Shown: positions 26,055 to 37,120, counted from the first letter of the stretch. The stretch is DNA of 64,000 bases from JBDTSW01 sp963758845 (GCA_963758845.1 CAVWWX010000002.1:2108001-2172000); one strand, 5' to 3'. Translations and numbers: made by a program. The notes: a model not told the origin generated them from the sequence alone.

Positions 26055-26933
26055 GTGGCCGCGACCCCACCGGGCGCGGACCACAGACCAAGCACTGCCA
26101 CTGCCCAACCACCGAAAGCCGTCTGGTATCTCGTGAGGGAACTGGAACGGGACCGACCCGAAGCCGCCGGCGCGACCGCCGACATCACCGCACTGCCCCG
26201 ACTGGCGATCGTCGGGCGCGGGCGCATGGGCAGCGCCATCGCCAGGGCGGCCGGACTGGCTGGGCTGGACGCCGCGGCCGCCGGCCGCGAAGACGCACCG
26301 GCCGTGGCGGCCCAGTCGGGCGCAGCCCTGCTGTGCGTTCCTGATGGCGCGATCGCCGAGGCCTGCGAGGGCGTGGCGGGCGCGATCCCACCCTTGCGCC
26401 TGGTCGGCCACACAAGCGGGGCCACGGGCCTCGACGCCCTTGCCGCCGCCATCGAGCGTGGGGCCGAGGCGTTCAGCCTCCACCCACTGCAGACGATCCC
26501 CGACGCGCGGGCCGAGCTGGCAGGGGCGCCGTGCGCCGTGGCCGGGTCCACGCCGGCCGCGCTGGCCTTCGCCTTCCAGCTCAGCGAGCGCTTGGGGATG
26601 CGGCCGTTCGAGGTTCCCGAGGACCGGCGGGCCGCCTATCACGCCGCCGCCAGCGTTGCGTCGAACTTCCTCGTCGCGCTCCAGGAGTCGGCGGCGGACC
26701 TGCTGCGCGAGGCGGGCGTCGAGGACGCCCGTGAGCTGCTGGCGCCGCTGGTGCTGCGAAGCGCGGCCAACTGGGCCGAGCACGGCGCCGCCGCCCTGAC
26801 CGGTCCGATCGCGCGGGGCGACGAGGCCACCGTCGCCCGCCACCTCGAGGCGCTCGAGGAGACGGCGCCCCACCTGATCCCCCTCTACGAGGCGCTGGCC
26901 GAGCGCACGCGCGACGTGGCGGACGGCCGATGA
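26055..26933 (+). CDS. DUF2520/Rossmann-like oxidoreductase of the pantothenate operon
   Basis: The protein has about 292 residues. A Rossmann NAD(P)-binding motif (LAIVGRGRMGSAIARAA) is followed by SLHPLQTIPDA and a helical C-terminal DUF2520 domain (AYHAAASVASNFLVAL). The fold resembles ketopantoate reductase-like dehydrogenases. Its ATGA overlap with panC places it in the pantothenate operon. A role as an alternative ketopantoate reductase is attractive but unproven. The start is uncertain: GTG 26055 (just after a -10-like TACAAT) or GTG 26133, which gives 266 residues. Confidence 0.75.
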   Translation: MAATPPGADHRPSTATAQPPKAVWYLVRELERDRPEAAGATADITALPRLAIVGRGRMGSAIARAAGLAGLDAAAAGREDAPAVAAQSGAALLCVPDGAIAEACEGVAGAIPPLRLVGHTSGATGLDALAAAIERGAEAFSLHPLQTIPDARAELAGAPCAVAGSTPAALAFAFQLSERLGMRPFEVPEDRRAAYHAAASVASNFLVALQESAADLLREAGVEDARELLAPLVLRSAANWAEHGAAALTGPIARGDEATVARHLEALEETAPHLIPLYEALAERTRDVADGR

Positions 26934-27805
26934 ACGTCGTCCGCACCAAGGCCGCGCTGAACGCTGCCCTCGCGGGCCCACGGGCCGATGGGCGGTCGGT
27001 CGGGCTGGTGCCCACCATGGGCGCGCTCCACGAGGGGCATCTCTCCCTGTTGCGTGAGGCCCGGCGCCGCTGCGACCTCGTCGTCATGAGCCTCTTCGTG
27101 AACCCCACGCAGTTCGCCCCCGGTGAGGACCTGGCGAGCTATCCCCGAGACGAGGATCGCGACATCGCGCTGGCCGGGGACGCAGGCGTGGACCTCGTCT
27201 TCGCGCCCGACACCCAGGAGATGTACCCGGAGGGCTTCGCGACCACGGTCGAGGTCTCGGGCGCCCTTACAGAGGTCCTCTGCGGCGATCCGGGCCAGCG
27301 GGGGCCGGGGCACTTCCGCGGCGTGACCACGGTGGTGGCGAAGCTCTTCACCATCGTGGCGCCCGCCCTGGCGTTCTTCGGGCAGAAGGACGCGCAGCAG
27401 GTTGCCGTGATCCGCAGGATGGTGCTCGACCTCGACCTCGGCGTCGAGGTCGTCTCGCTCCCGATCGTGCGCGAGCCGGACGGGCTGGCGATGAGCTCGC
27501 GCAACGCCTACCTCTCGCCCCGGGAGCGCGAGCGAGCGACGGCGCTCAGCCGCGCCCTCCACGCGGCCGAGTCGGCGGCGAATGGAGCCGGGTCACTGGG
27601 CCAGGCGCTCGAGGCGGCACGGGCCGAGCTGGCCGGCGCCGGGCTCGAGCCGGAGTACCTGGAGGCGCGCGACGCCGAGGACCTGTCGCCCGCCGAGAGC
27701 TTGAACGGGCGGCCGGTGCTCCTGGCCGTCGCCGCACGGGTCGGCAAGGCCCGCCTTATCGACAACGTCGTCATCGGCGCCGACCCCGGCGCCCGGACCA
27801 CCTGA
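26930..27805 (+). CDS. panC: Pantothenate synthetase
   Basis: This 291-residue enzyme joins D-pantoate and beta-alanine with ATP to give pantothenate. The nucleotidyltransferase signature PTMGALHEGHLSL, FVNPTQF, FGQKDAQQ and SSRNAYLSP are all present. It is coupled to the DUF2520 gene by ATGA and followed ten bases later by panB. Confidence 0.95.
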   Translation: MNVVRTKAALNAALAGPRADGRSVGLVPTMGALHEGHLSLLREARRRCDLVVMSLFVNPTQFAPGEDLASYPRDEDRDIALAGDAGVDLVFAPDTQEMYPEGFATTVEVSGALTEVLCGDPGQRGPGHFRGVTTVVAKLFTIVAPALAFFGQKDAQQVAVIRRMVLDLDLGVEVVSLPIVREPDGLAMSSRNAYLSPRERERATALSRALHAAESAANGAGSLGQALEAARAELAGAGLEPEYLEARDAEDLSPAESLNGRPVLLAVAARVGKARLIDNVVIGADPGARTT

Positions 27806-27815
27806 TCGGAGGACA

Positions 27816-28748
27816 ATGATGAGCACCGGCATGAGTACCGCCCCCGAAGGCCCCGAGCGCCGCCCCGTGAGTCTCCCGAGCCTGGCTGAGATGAAGGCCG
27901 CCGGCGAGCCGATCGTGATGGTCACCGCCTACGACTATCCCTCGGCGCTCGCGGTCGAGGAGGCCGGCGTCGACGTGGTGCTGGTCGGCGACTCCGCGGC
28001 GATGACCGTGCTGGGCTACGACAGCACCGTGCCGGTGGGCATCGAGGAGATGCTGATGCTCGCCAAGGCCGTTCGCCGCGGGCTCCGCACCCCGCTCTTG
28101 GTCGGCGACATGCCGTTCGGCTCCTACGAGCGCTCCAACGAGCAGGCGGTCGAGAACGCGCAGCGCTTCGTCAAGGAGGCCGGCTGCGACGGCGTCAAGC
28201 TCGAACGCGGCGGCTCGTCGGTCGATCGCGCCCGCGCGATCGTCCGCGCCGGGATCCCGGTCATGGGGCATGTGGGCTTGACGCCCCAGACCGCGACGGC
28301 CCTGGGAGGATTCAAGGCGCAGGGGCGCACCGCCAACCGGGCGATCGAGATCGCGGAGGAGGCCCTGGCGCTCCAGTCCGTTGGCTGCTTCTCGATCGTC
28401 TTCGAGGCCGTCCCCGCCGCCGTCTCCGAGGCGCTCGTGAACAAGCTGGAGATCCCGGTGATCGGCATCGGCGCCGGGGCCGCAACGGACGGGCAGGTCC
28501 TCGTCTTCCACGACCTCCTGGGCATCCATCGGGGACACCACGCGAAGTTCGTCAAGCGTTACGCCGAGGTGCACGACGCGATGGTGGCCGGGGTGCGCGC
28601 CTACGCCGCCGACGTCCGGAGCCGGGGCTTCCCCGGGCCAGAGCACATCTACAGCGTCGAGCCCCCCGAGCTCGCCGAGTTCCGCGCGTACCTCGAGCAG
28701 GAGAGCCTGGCCGGCCAGAAGTGGGACTGGTCGGCAACCGAGATCTAG
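27816..28748 (+). CDS. panB: 3-methyl-2-oxobutanoate hydroxymethyltransferase
   Basis: This 310-residue TIM-barrel enzyme transfers a hydroxymethyl group from methylene-tetrahydrofolate to ketoisovalerate, the first step of pantothenate synthesis. It shows MVTAYDYPSALAVEEAGVD, metal-binding VLVGDSAAM, GHVGLTPQ and VIGIGAGAATDGQVLV. A GGAGGA site precedes the tandem ATGATG start. With panC it forms the pantothenate operon; panD and panE are not in the window. Confidence 0.95.
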   Translation: MMSTGMSTAPEGPERRPVSLPSLAEMKAAGEPIVMVTAYDYPSALAVEEAGVDVVLVGDSAAMTVLGYDSTVPVGIEEMLMLAKAVRRGLRTPLLVGDMPFGSYERSNEQAVENAQRFVKEAGCDGVKLERGGSSVDRARAIVRAGIPVMGHVGLTPQTATALGGFKAQGRTANRAIEIAEEALALQSVGCFSIVFEAVPAAVSEALVNKLEIPVIGIGAGAATDGQVLVFHDLLGIHRGHHAKFVKRYAEVHDAMVAGVRAYAADVRSRGFPGPEHIYSVEPPELAEFRAYLEQESLAGQKWDWSATEI

Positions 28749-28798
28749 GCCCGCATACCTCATCCCGCAGTAACCCCCTGCATTTGCCGGGGTATCTG

Positions 28799-28818
28799 TT
28801 CGTGACAATACTCACGAA
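28799..28818 (+). promoter_or_regulatory. Perfect palindrome TTCGTGA-N6-TCACGAA (CRP/FNR-type site)
   Basis: Seven-base arms separated by CAATAC lie 14 bases before the start codon of the DUF378 gene. The core GTGA-N6-TCAC matches the binding consensus of CRP/FNR-family regulators (TGTGA-N6-TCACA). Its position so close to the start would fit repression, or an operator overlapping the promoter. Confidence 0.55.
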
Positions 28819-28832
28819 GTGAGGTGAAGGTA

Positions 28833-29060
28833 ATGGAGATGTTCAAGAAGTTCGAGCCGCTGGCGCTGCTGTTCCTGATCGTCGGCGCTCTCAACTGGGG
28901 CATCCTCGCCATCACGGACACCAACGTCGTTGCCGAGATCTTCGGCACCGGCACCGTCAGCGACGTGCTCTACGTGCTCGTCGGACTGAGCGGCCTGATG
29001 TTCGTGCCGCGACTGCTCGAGTCGCTCCACATCGGCGGCCCGCACCCGCGGGGCGTCTAG
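28833..29060 (+). CDS. DUF378 (YuzA-like) small membrane protein
   Basis: This 75-residue protein has two membrane helices: LALLFLIVGALNWGILAI with the family motif GALNWG, and VLYVLVGLSGLMFVPRLL. The function is unknown. I chose ATG 28833 because GAGGTGAAGG lies just upstream as ribosome-binding site; a GTG at 28824 is possible. It stands alone between the pan operon and a strong terminator, behind a CRP-like palindrome, so it is probably a separately regulated single-gene unit. Confidence 0.85.
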   Translation: MEMFKKFEPLALLFLIVGALNWGILAITDTNVVAEIFGTGTVSDVLYVLVGLSGLMFVPRLLESLHIGGPHPRGV

Positions 29061-29117
29061 GGCCACCACCTCCTCATCCGATTCGCGCACACGCGCGTAG
29101 GAACGAAGAGGCGGGAC

Positions 29118-29149
29118 GGACGGGTCGGGCTTTCGAGCCCGGCCCGTTC
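29118..29149 (+). terminator. Strong hairpin terminator with TTCG tetraloop
   Basis: A 14-bp stem with two G-T pairs closes a TTCG loop. It lies 57 bases after the DUF378 stop and is followed by TCCTATTTC. It separates the DUF378 unit from the yjbQ gene. Confidence 0.7.
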
Positions 29150-29179
29150 CTATTTCATCGCCGTGGCAAGCTCCCGTCC

Positions 29180-29596
29180 ATGAGCGTGTTCACGACCGAG
29201 GCCCGGCTGTCCACCCGCGGCGATGGCGACGTGGTCGACCTCACGACCGCGGCGCGCCGCGCAGCGGCCGACGCCGGCGCCGAGGACGGGCAGCTCGCGG
29301 CGTTCGTTGTCGGCTCCACCGCGGCGATCACGACGATGGAGCTCGAGCCTGGGGGCGTCCACGACCTGAAGGCGCTCCTGGACCGCCTCATCCCCGTCCG
29401 CGGCGACTACGAGCACAACCGGCTGAACCATGACAGCAACTCCCACGCCCACCAGCGAGCATCGGTGATCGGGCCCTCCGAGGTGGTGCCGATCGTCAAT
29501 GGCCGGCTGGCGCTCGGGACCTGGCAGCAGCTGGTGCTGATCGACTTCGACGACCGCCCGCGCGAGCGCACGGTGATCCTTCAGGTGACGCTCTAG
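29180..29596 (+). CDS. YjbQ/UPF0047 family protein
   Basis: This 138-residue protein carries the conserved HNRLNHDSNSHAHQRAS block and the C-terminal LGTWQQLVLIDFDDRPRER typical of the YjbQ family. E. coli YjbQ has weak thiamine-phosphate synthase activity, but the real role of the family is unsettled. The start ATG at 29180 is right before the conserved FTTEARLSTRG. It converges with a lipoprotein gene with a 4-base overlap of stops. Confidence 0.88.
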   Translation: MSVFTTEARLSTRGDGDVVDLTTAARRAAADAGAEDGQLAAFVVGSTAAITTMELEPGGVHDLKALLDRLIPVRGDYEHNRLNHDSNSHAHQRASVIGPSEVVPIVNGRLALGTWQQLVLIDFDDRPRERTVILQVTL

Positions 29597-30075
29597 GGCC
29601 CCGCCGGGGCGTTGGAGACGGCGGAGTCGACCTTCCACCTTCCGCCCTCGTTGACGAGTTCCACCTTGATCGTCTCGCCCTTGTTGGGGCCCCCATCGGG
29701 CGTGGCCTTGGCCGTGGCCGTGTCGCCCTGGATCTCGATGTCGCTGACCGCAACGTCGAAGACAGGAAGGTTCTGAATGGCTGCCTCGCAGCCCTTCACG
29801 TCGCCATATGCCTCGCTGATGTACCTGCGGGTCACCGACGGGCCCGAGCAGACCGATGCCGCGCTGCCGTTGAGCACGACCTCGACGGTCAGCTTGATCG
29901 GTGGCTGCTTCTTGTCGGTCTCGTTCTCGGTGCCGGCACCACCGCCTCCTCCACCATCGTCCGCGGTCGTCGTTTCGCTCACGGGCGCGCTCGGCTCGGG
30001 CTCGTCCTTCTCACCGCAGGCGGCCACCCCGATCGCGAGCGCGAGCGCGGCCAGGCCGGTGAGGGCTCGATTCAT
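29593..30075 (-). CDS. Lipoprotein of unknown function
   Basis: This 160-residue protein starts MNRALTGLAALALAIGVAAC, a lipoprotein signal with lipobox VAAC, so Cys20 would be lipidated. A disordered Thr/Gly/Glu linker follows. The C-terminal domain of about 95 residues (ICSGPSVTRRYI-like, two Cys, ending GGRWKVDSAVSNAP) resembles SnoaL/DUF4878-like lipoprotein folds. No catalytic residues are evident. It probably sits on the outer face of the cytoplasmic membrane. Confidence 0.7.
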   Translation of the reverse strand: MNRALTGLAALALAIGVAACGEKDEPEPSAPVSETTTADDGGGGGGAGTENETDKKQPPIKLTVEVVLNGSAASVCSGPSVTRRYISEAYGDVKGCEAAIQNLPVFDVAVSDIEIQGDTATAKATPDGGPNKGETIKVELVNEGGRWKVDSAVSNAPAGP

Positions 30076-30085
30076 GCGCCCCAAC

Positions 30086-30685
30086 CTACCCATCCTCGCC
30101 GGAACGGAACTCGATCTCGCGGAGCACCTTCGCCGGGGCGCCAGCCGCGATGACGCCGGCCGGGATGTCCTGCGTGACCACGGAATTCGCGCCGATCACG
30201 GCCCGGTCGCCGATCTCGATCCCACCGGTCACCACGCAGTTGACGCCGAACCAGCAACTCGTGCCGATCTTGACCGGCCCGCGCGGGACGAAGCCCTGCT
30301 GGGTGATGGGACGCTCGGGGTCGTCGTAGGCGTGGTCGGAGTCGCCGACGAAGCAGCCGTTGGCGAACATCGTGTGGGCGCCGATCTCGATCCGCTCGAG
30401 CGCGGCCAGCATCGTGCCCCGGTTGAGGAAGCACCCCTCGCCGATCTCGATCCGGCCCTTGGGCCCCAGGGTCAGCCAGCAGCCCGGCTCGAGCAGCGTG
30501 CTCTCGCCGATCGTCAGCCGACCCGAATCGAGTGCCTCGAGCACCTCGCCCTCGACCGGATGGCGAATGAAGAACCCGCCTTTCGCCGCGTGGGCGTCGA
30601 TGCGCCAGCGTCGGCGCGGTCGGGCGTTGCGCTCGTACCAGCGGCGCTTGACCCACCAGGTGCGCCAGGCCTGGGCCCGGCTCAC
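30086..30685 (-). CDS. Left-handed beta-helix (hexapeptide) acyltransferase
   Basis: This protein of about 199 residues has a basic N terminus (WWVKRRWYERNARPRRR) followed by hexapeptide repeats such as IEIGEGCFLNRGTML, IEIGAHTMFANGCF, VKIGTSCWFGVNCVVTGG and IGDRAVIGANSVV. It ends with the typical AGAPAKVLRE. The fold is that of sugar O-acetyltransferases using acetyl-CoA; the catalytic His is probably in GDSDHAYDD. The GTG at 30685 overlaps the stop of a 35-codon upstream reading frame (GTGA). The substrate is unknown, perhaps a cell-surface glycan. Confidence 0.8.
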   Translation of the reverse strand: MSRAQAWRTWWVKRRWYERNARPRRRWRIDAHAAKGGFFIRHPVEGEVLEALDSGRLTIGESTLLEPGCWLTLGPKGRIEIGEGCFLNRGTMLAALERIEIGAHTMFANGCFVGDSDHAYDDPERPITQQGFVPRGPVKIGTSCWFGVNCVVTGGIEIGDRAVIGANSVVTQDIPAGVIAAGAPAKVLREIEFRSGEDG

Positions 30686-30789
30686 CGCGACGGAGTCGCG
30701 ACGGGCTCGGCCGCGGCGCCCGCGGGCTTCGAGGCCTGGGCCTTCTCCCGGAGCATCGCGAGCAGGACCTGAAGATCGGTCACGCACAT
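30682..30789 (-). CDS. 35-residue leader peptide or small protein coupled to the acyltransferase
   Basis: This short frame starts ATG at 30789 (MCVTDLQVLLAMLREKAQA) and ends with a Pro/Ala-rich tail. Its TGA overlaps the acyltransferase GTG start. The N-terminal half could form an amphipathic helix. Support is limited to the open frame, the GTGA overlap and normal third-position GC. It may be a coupling leader or the remnant of a longer gene. Confidence 0.35.
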   Translation of the reverse strand: MCVTDLQVLLAMLREKAQASKPAGAAAEPVATPSR

Positions 30790-30860
30790 CGTGTGCCCAA
30801 GCCTAGAGCAGCCTGACCGGGAGGTAGGGTGCCCGCCGTAACGACCACGAGGGGTTTGCC

Positions 30861-31361
30861 ATGGGCATGTTCGAGATGAGCGACGAGCAGGTCGCCGACT
30901 ACCGCAAGCAACTGGAGGGATACGCGCGCGAGAAGGTCACCGACGAGCCCGTCGTCGCGGCGGCGCTCTTCCGCCGGGGTGGCGCCGCCACCCGCATGGG
31001 GATCTCCTACGGAGGGCTGGGCGGCGTCGCCTACGCCGCGTCGGCCCTGTTCTCCAAGAAGCAGGCCGGTGGCCTGCCCGACAAGGCCCTGCTCGTCGCA
31101 ACGCCCACCAAGGTCCGGGCCTTCAAGGCCGGCGTCAAGGGACGAGGGTTCAAGATCGGCGACGAGGTGGCGGTCTGGGAACGCGCCGGGCTGCGCGCCA
31201 GCACCGAGCCCAAGTCGGGGCTCACGATGCTGACCCTGGAATCCGCTGCCGAGGGCGAGAAGGTGACCGTGGCGCCGATCGGCGTTCGCGACGATCCCGT
31301 GTCGCTGGAGTTCGGCCAGGCACTTGTGGCGGGGGCGACCGAGCCCCCTCCCCAGCCGTGA
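30861..31361 (+). CDS. Conserved hypothetical protein
   Basis: This 166-residue protein starts MGMFEMSDEQVADYRKQLEG behind GAGGGG. A helical N terminus is followed by a short glycine-rich hydrophobic stretch (GISYGGLGGVAYAASALF) and a beta-rich domain (KALLVATPTKVRAFKAG, then KIGDEVAVWERAG). I do not recognise a named family; the second half looks like a PH-like or small-barrel domain. The stop overlaps the next small gene (GTGA), so both are probably expressed together. Confidence 0.65.
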   Translation: MGMFEMSDEQVADYRKQLEGYAREKVTDEPVVAAALFRRGGAATRMGISYGGLGGVAYAASALFSKKQAGGLPDKALLVATPTKVRAFKAGVKGRGFKIGDEVAVWERAGLRASTEPKSGLTMLTLESAAEGEKVTVAPIGVRDDPVSLEFGQALVAGATEPPPQP

Positions 31362-31477
31362 CGATCCACAAGCAGCGAGGGGGGCGCTACTGGTACTACT
31401 GGCTGGTGATCATCGGGGGCACGATCTTCGTGATCGCCGCCCTGGCTACGGACATGTTCGGCCTGGGGAGCTCCTGA
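31358..31477 (+). CDS. 39-residue single-helix membrane protein
   Basis: The GTG at 31358 overlaps the stop of the upstream gene (GTGA). The product starts VTIHKQRGGRYWYYWLVIIGG: a basic, aromatic N terminus followed by one membrane helix, ending DMFGLGSS. Coupling and composition support a real gene. It is probably a partner or anchor for the upstream hypothetical protein. Confidence 0.6.
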   Translation: MTIHKQRGGRYWYYWLVIIGGTIFVIAALATDMFGLGSS

Positions 31478-31478
31478 G

Positions 31479-34439
<2,961 letters not shown>

Positions 34440-34483
34440 TCCGAACTAGTCTAGGGATACGAACGGGCGTTCCCGTCGGCGGC

Positions 34484-35047
34484 CTAGGCCTTGGCTCGGG
34501 CAAGCACGTCGTCGAGCAGCTTGTCGCGGTGCTCGACGTCGTAGTTGGCCTCGAGGTGCGCCTCGATCTCCTCGCGCGAGGAGCCGTCGAGCGCCATCTT
34601 CATCGCCACCAGGCGCGCGGCGGACTTGTCGGAGTCGGCGCCGCCGTTGGACGCGGTGTCCGCGGGCGCGTCCGGTGCCGGCGGGTCGGCCTCGTCGGGC
34701 GGCGGGGCGGGCTCGGGGACCGGCTCGGGCGTGGGCTCCGGCACGGGCTCGGGCGTCGGGACCGGCTCGGGCACGGGATCCGGGGTGGGCTCGGGCGTGG
34801 AAGGCGGCGTGGGCTCGGGCACCGTCACTGGGCCCGGCGTGACCTCGGACCCCAGCTTGCCCTGAAGGTCATCGAGGGCGGAGCGAACGTCGGCGAGGCG
34901 GTCTCGTGCCTCGGCCTCGGCGCGCTCGCGGATCCCGGCCGCCTCGGCCTCGGCGTCGCGGACGATCGTGGCCGCGCGCTCCTCCGCATCGGCGATCAGC
35001 TCGCGGACACGCTCGGCGAGGTCAGTGACGATCTTCTCGGCGTCCAT
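34484..35047 (-). CDS. Coiled-coil protein with Pro-Glu repeat linker
   Basis: This 187-residue protein has three parts. Residues 1-65 form a charged helix or coiled coil (AERVRELIADAEERAATIVR) resembling the DivIVA or V-ATPase G-subunit type. Residues 70-125 are a PEPT/PEPV-type repeat linker. Residues 140-187 are a helical end (ARLVAMKMALDGSSREEIEAH). The protein has no signal peptide, so the extended linker is probably cytoplasmic. Its position between uvrB and uvrA, same strand, suggests co-expression, but no function is assigned. Confidence 0.65.
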   Translation of the reverse strand: MDAEKIVTDLAERVRELIADAEERAATIVRDAEAEAAGIRERAEAEARDRLADVRSALDDLQGKLGSEVTPGPVTVPEPTPPSTPEPTPDPVPEPVPTPEPVPEPTPEPVPEPAPPPDEADPPAPDAPADTASNGGADSDKSAARLVAMKMALDGSSREEIEAHLEANYDVEHRDKLLDDVLARAKA

Positions 35048-35106
35048 TGGGTCGAGGTTACCCGCTCGGGAGCCGGGCGAAGGCCGGTCTGGCGCGGGCC
35101 GCAGGC

Positions 35107-37104
35107 TCAGGCCCGCAGGGCCTCGAGGTCGCGGCGCAGCTCCTTCAGCTCGTCGCGGATGCGGGCCGCCTCCTCGAAGCGCAGGTCCTCGGCGGCCACC
35201 ATCATCTCCTCCTCGAGCTGCACGATCACCTTCTGCAGCTCCTCCGGGCCGGAGATGGCATCGCCGGTGCGGGCGCGCCGGCGGCGCGACGGCGCCGAGC
35301 GCGACTCCATCGCCAGGAAGTCCGAGATCTCCGAGATGCCCTTGCGCACGGTCTCCGGTGTGATCCCGTGCTCGCGGTTGTAGGCGAGCTGGATCTCGCG
35401 CCGGCGGTCCGTCTCGGCGATGGCCTTGCGCATCGCATCGGTTTCCCGGTCCGCGTACATCAGGACCCTGCCGTCGACGTTGCGGGCGGCACGGCCGATG
35501 GTCTGGATCAGGCTGGTCTCGCCGCGGAGGAAGCCCTCCTTGTCTGCGTCGAGGATCGCGACGAGCGACACCTCGGGAAGGTCCAGGCCCTCGCGCAGGA
35601 GGTTGACGCCAACGAGCACGTCGTACTCGCCCAGCCGGAGGTCGCGGATGATCTGGATCCGCTCGAGCGTGTCGACCTCGCTGTGGAGGTAGCGCACCCG
35701 GAACCCGTTCTCGAGCAGGTAGCCGGTCAGGTCCTCGGCCATCTTCTTCGTGAGCGTCGTGACCAACGTCCGCTCGTTCGCCTCGGTGCGCCGGCGGACC
35801 TCGTTCATCAGGTCGTCGATCTGGTTGCGCGTCTCGCGGACGACGACCTCGGGGTCGACGATCCCGGTGGGCCTCACGATCTGCTCGACGATGCGCGCCG
35901 CCGAGCTGCGCTCGAACTCGCCGGGCGTGGCCGAGACCAGCACGACCTGGCCCACGCGGTCGAGGTACTCGTCGAACTTGAGCGGCCGGTTGTCCATCGC
36001 CGAAGGAAGCCGGAACCCGTGGTCGACGAGGGTCTGCTTGCGCGAGCGGTCCCCCTCGTACATGCCGCCGATCTGCGGGATCGTCTGGTGGGACTCATCG
36101 ACGAAGACGACGAGATCGTCGGGGAAGTAGTCGATCAGCGTGTGCGGCGGGCTGCCCGGCTCGCGCCCGTCGAAGATCCGCGAGTAGTTCTCGATCCCCG
36201 AGGTGAACCCCAGCTCGCCCAGCATCTCGATGTCGTACTCGGTGCGCTGGCGCAGGCGGTGCGCCTCGAGCAGCTTGCCGCTCTCCTCGAACGATTTGAT
36301 CCGCTCGTCCATCTCCTGCTTGATCTCGACCACGGCGCGGGCAAGCGTGTCCTCCTCGGTCACGTAGTGGCTGGCGGGCCAGACCGCGACGTGGTCGACG
36401 ACGTCGAGGACCTCGCCGGTCAGCGGGTCGAAGTGGTGGATGGACTCGACCTCCTCGCCGAAGAGGTTGATCCGGTAGGCGGTCTCCATATAGGCGTTCC
36501 AGACCTCCAGCACCTCGCCCTTCGAGCGGAACGTCCCGCGCGAGAGGACGGTGTCGTTGCGCTGGTACTGCATGCCCACGAGCTTCCTCAGGAGCAGCTC
36601 GCGGTCGATCCACTCCCCCACCTTGAACAGCTGCATCTGACGCCGGTAGAGCTCGGGCGAGCCGATTCCGTAGATGCACGAGACCGAGGCCACGATGACG
36701 ACGTCGCGGCGGGCGAGCAGAGCGGCAGTCGCGGCGTGGCGCAGGCGATCGATCTCGTCGTTGATCGACGAGTCCTTCTCGATGTAGAGATCCTGCGCCG
36801 GCACGTACGCCTCGGGCTGGTAGTAGTCGTAGTAGGAGACGAAGTACTCGACGCGGTTATCGGGGAAGAACTCGCGGAACTCGTTGCAGAGCTGCGCCGC
36901 GAGCGTCTTGTTGTGCGCGATCACGAGCGAGGGCCGCTGGACCCGCTCGATCACGCCCGCCATCGTGAAGGTCTTGCCGGTGCCGGTCGCGCCCAACAGC
37001 GTCAGGAACCGCTCCTCTTTGGAGAGGCCTTCCGCCAGCGAGTCGATCGCCGCCGGCTGGTCCGCCGTCGGCGTGTACGCGGGGTTGAGCTTGAACTCGG
37101 GCAC
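35107..37104 (-). CDS. uvrB: Excinuclease ABC subunit B
   Basis: This 665-residue helicase-like subunit of nucleotide excision repair has Walker A LLGATGTGKTFTMAGV, the beta-hairpin region SYYDYYQPEAYVP, the DEAD-box-like VFVDESHQ, motif VI LIQTIGRAARN, and a C-terminal UVR domain (RFEEAARIRDELKEL) that binds UvrC/UvrA. The length is normal for the family. uvrC is not in the window. Confidence 0.97.
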   Translation of the reverse strand: MPEFKLNPAYTPTADQPAAIDSLAEGLSKEERFLTLLGATGTGKTFTMAGVIERVQRPSLVIAHNKTLAAQLCNEFREFFPDNRVEYFVSYYDYYQPEAYVPAQDLYIEKDSSINDEIDRLRHAATAALLARRDVVIVASVSCIYGIGSPELYRRQMQLFKVGEWIDRELLLRKLVGMQYQRNDTVLSRGTFRSKGEVLEVWNAYMETAYRINLFGEEVESIHHFDPLTGEVLDVVDHVAVWPASHYVTEEDTLARAVVEIKQEMDERIKSFEESGKLLEAHRLRQRTEYDIEMLGELGFTSGIENYSRIFDGREPGSPPHTLIDYFPDDLVVFVDESHQTIPQIGGMYEGDRSRKQTLVDHGFRLPSAMDNRPLKFDEYLDRVGQVVLVSATPGEFERSSAARIVEQIVRPTGIVDPEVVVRETRNQIDDLMNEVRRRTEANERTLVTTLTKKMAEDLTGYLLENGFRVRYLHSEVDTLERIQIIRDLRLGEYDVLVGVNLLREGLDLPEVSLVAILDADKEGFLRGETSLIQTIGRAARNVDGRVLMYADRETDAMRKAIAETDRRREIQLAYNREHGITPETVRKGISEISDFLAMESRSAPSRRRRARTGDAISGPEELQKVIVQLEEEMMVAAEDLRFEEAARIRDELKELRRDLEALRA

Positions 37105-37120
37105 CGGTTCGAGGGTAGCG

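Noticed and set aside
34484..35047. The Pro-Glu repeat protein as TonB
   Set aside because: There is no N-terminal membrane helix and no TonB C-terminal domain, and the host looks Gram-positive in type.
35094..35116. GCGGGCC-N9-GGCCCGC at the uvrB stop as a terminator
   Set aside because: The stem is short, overlaps the coding end, and has no T-run on the minus strand; chance is likely in GC-rich DNA.
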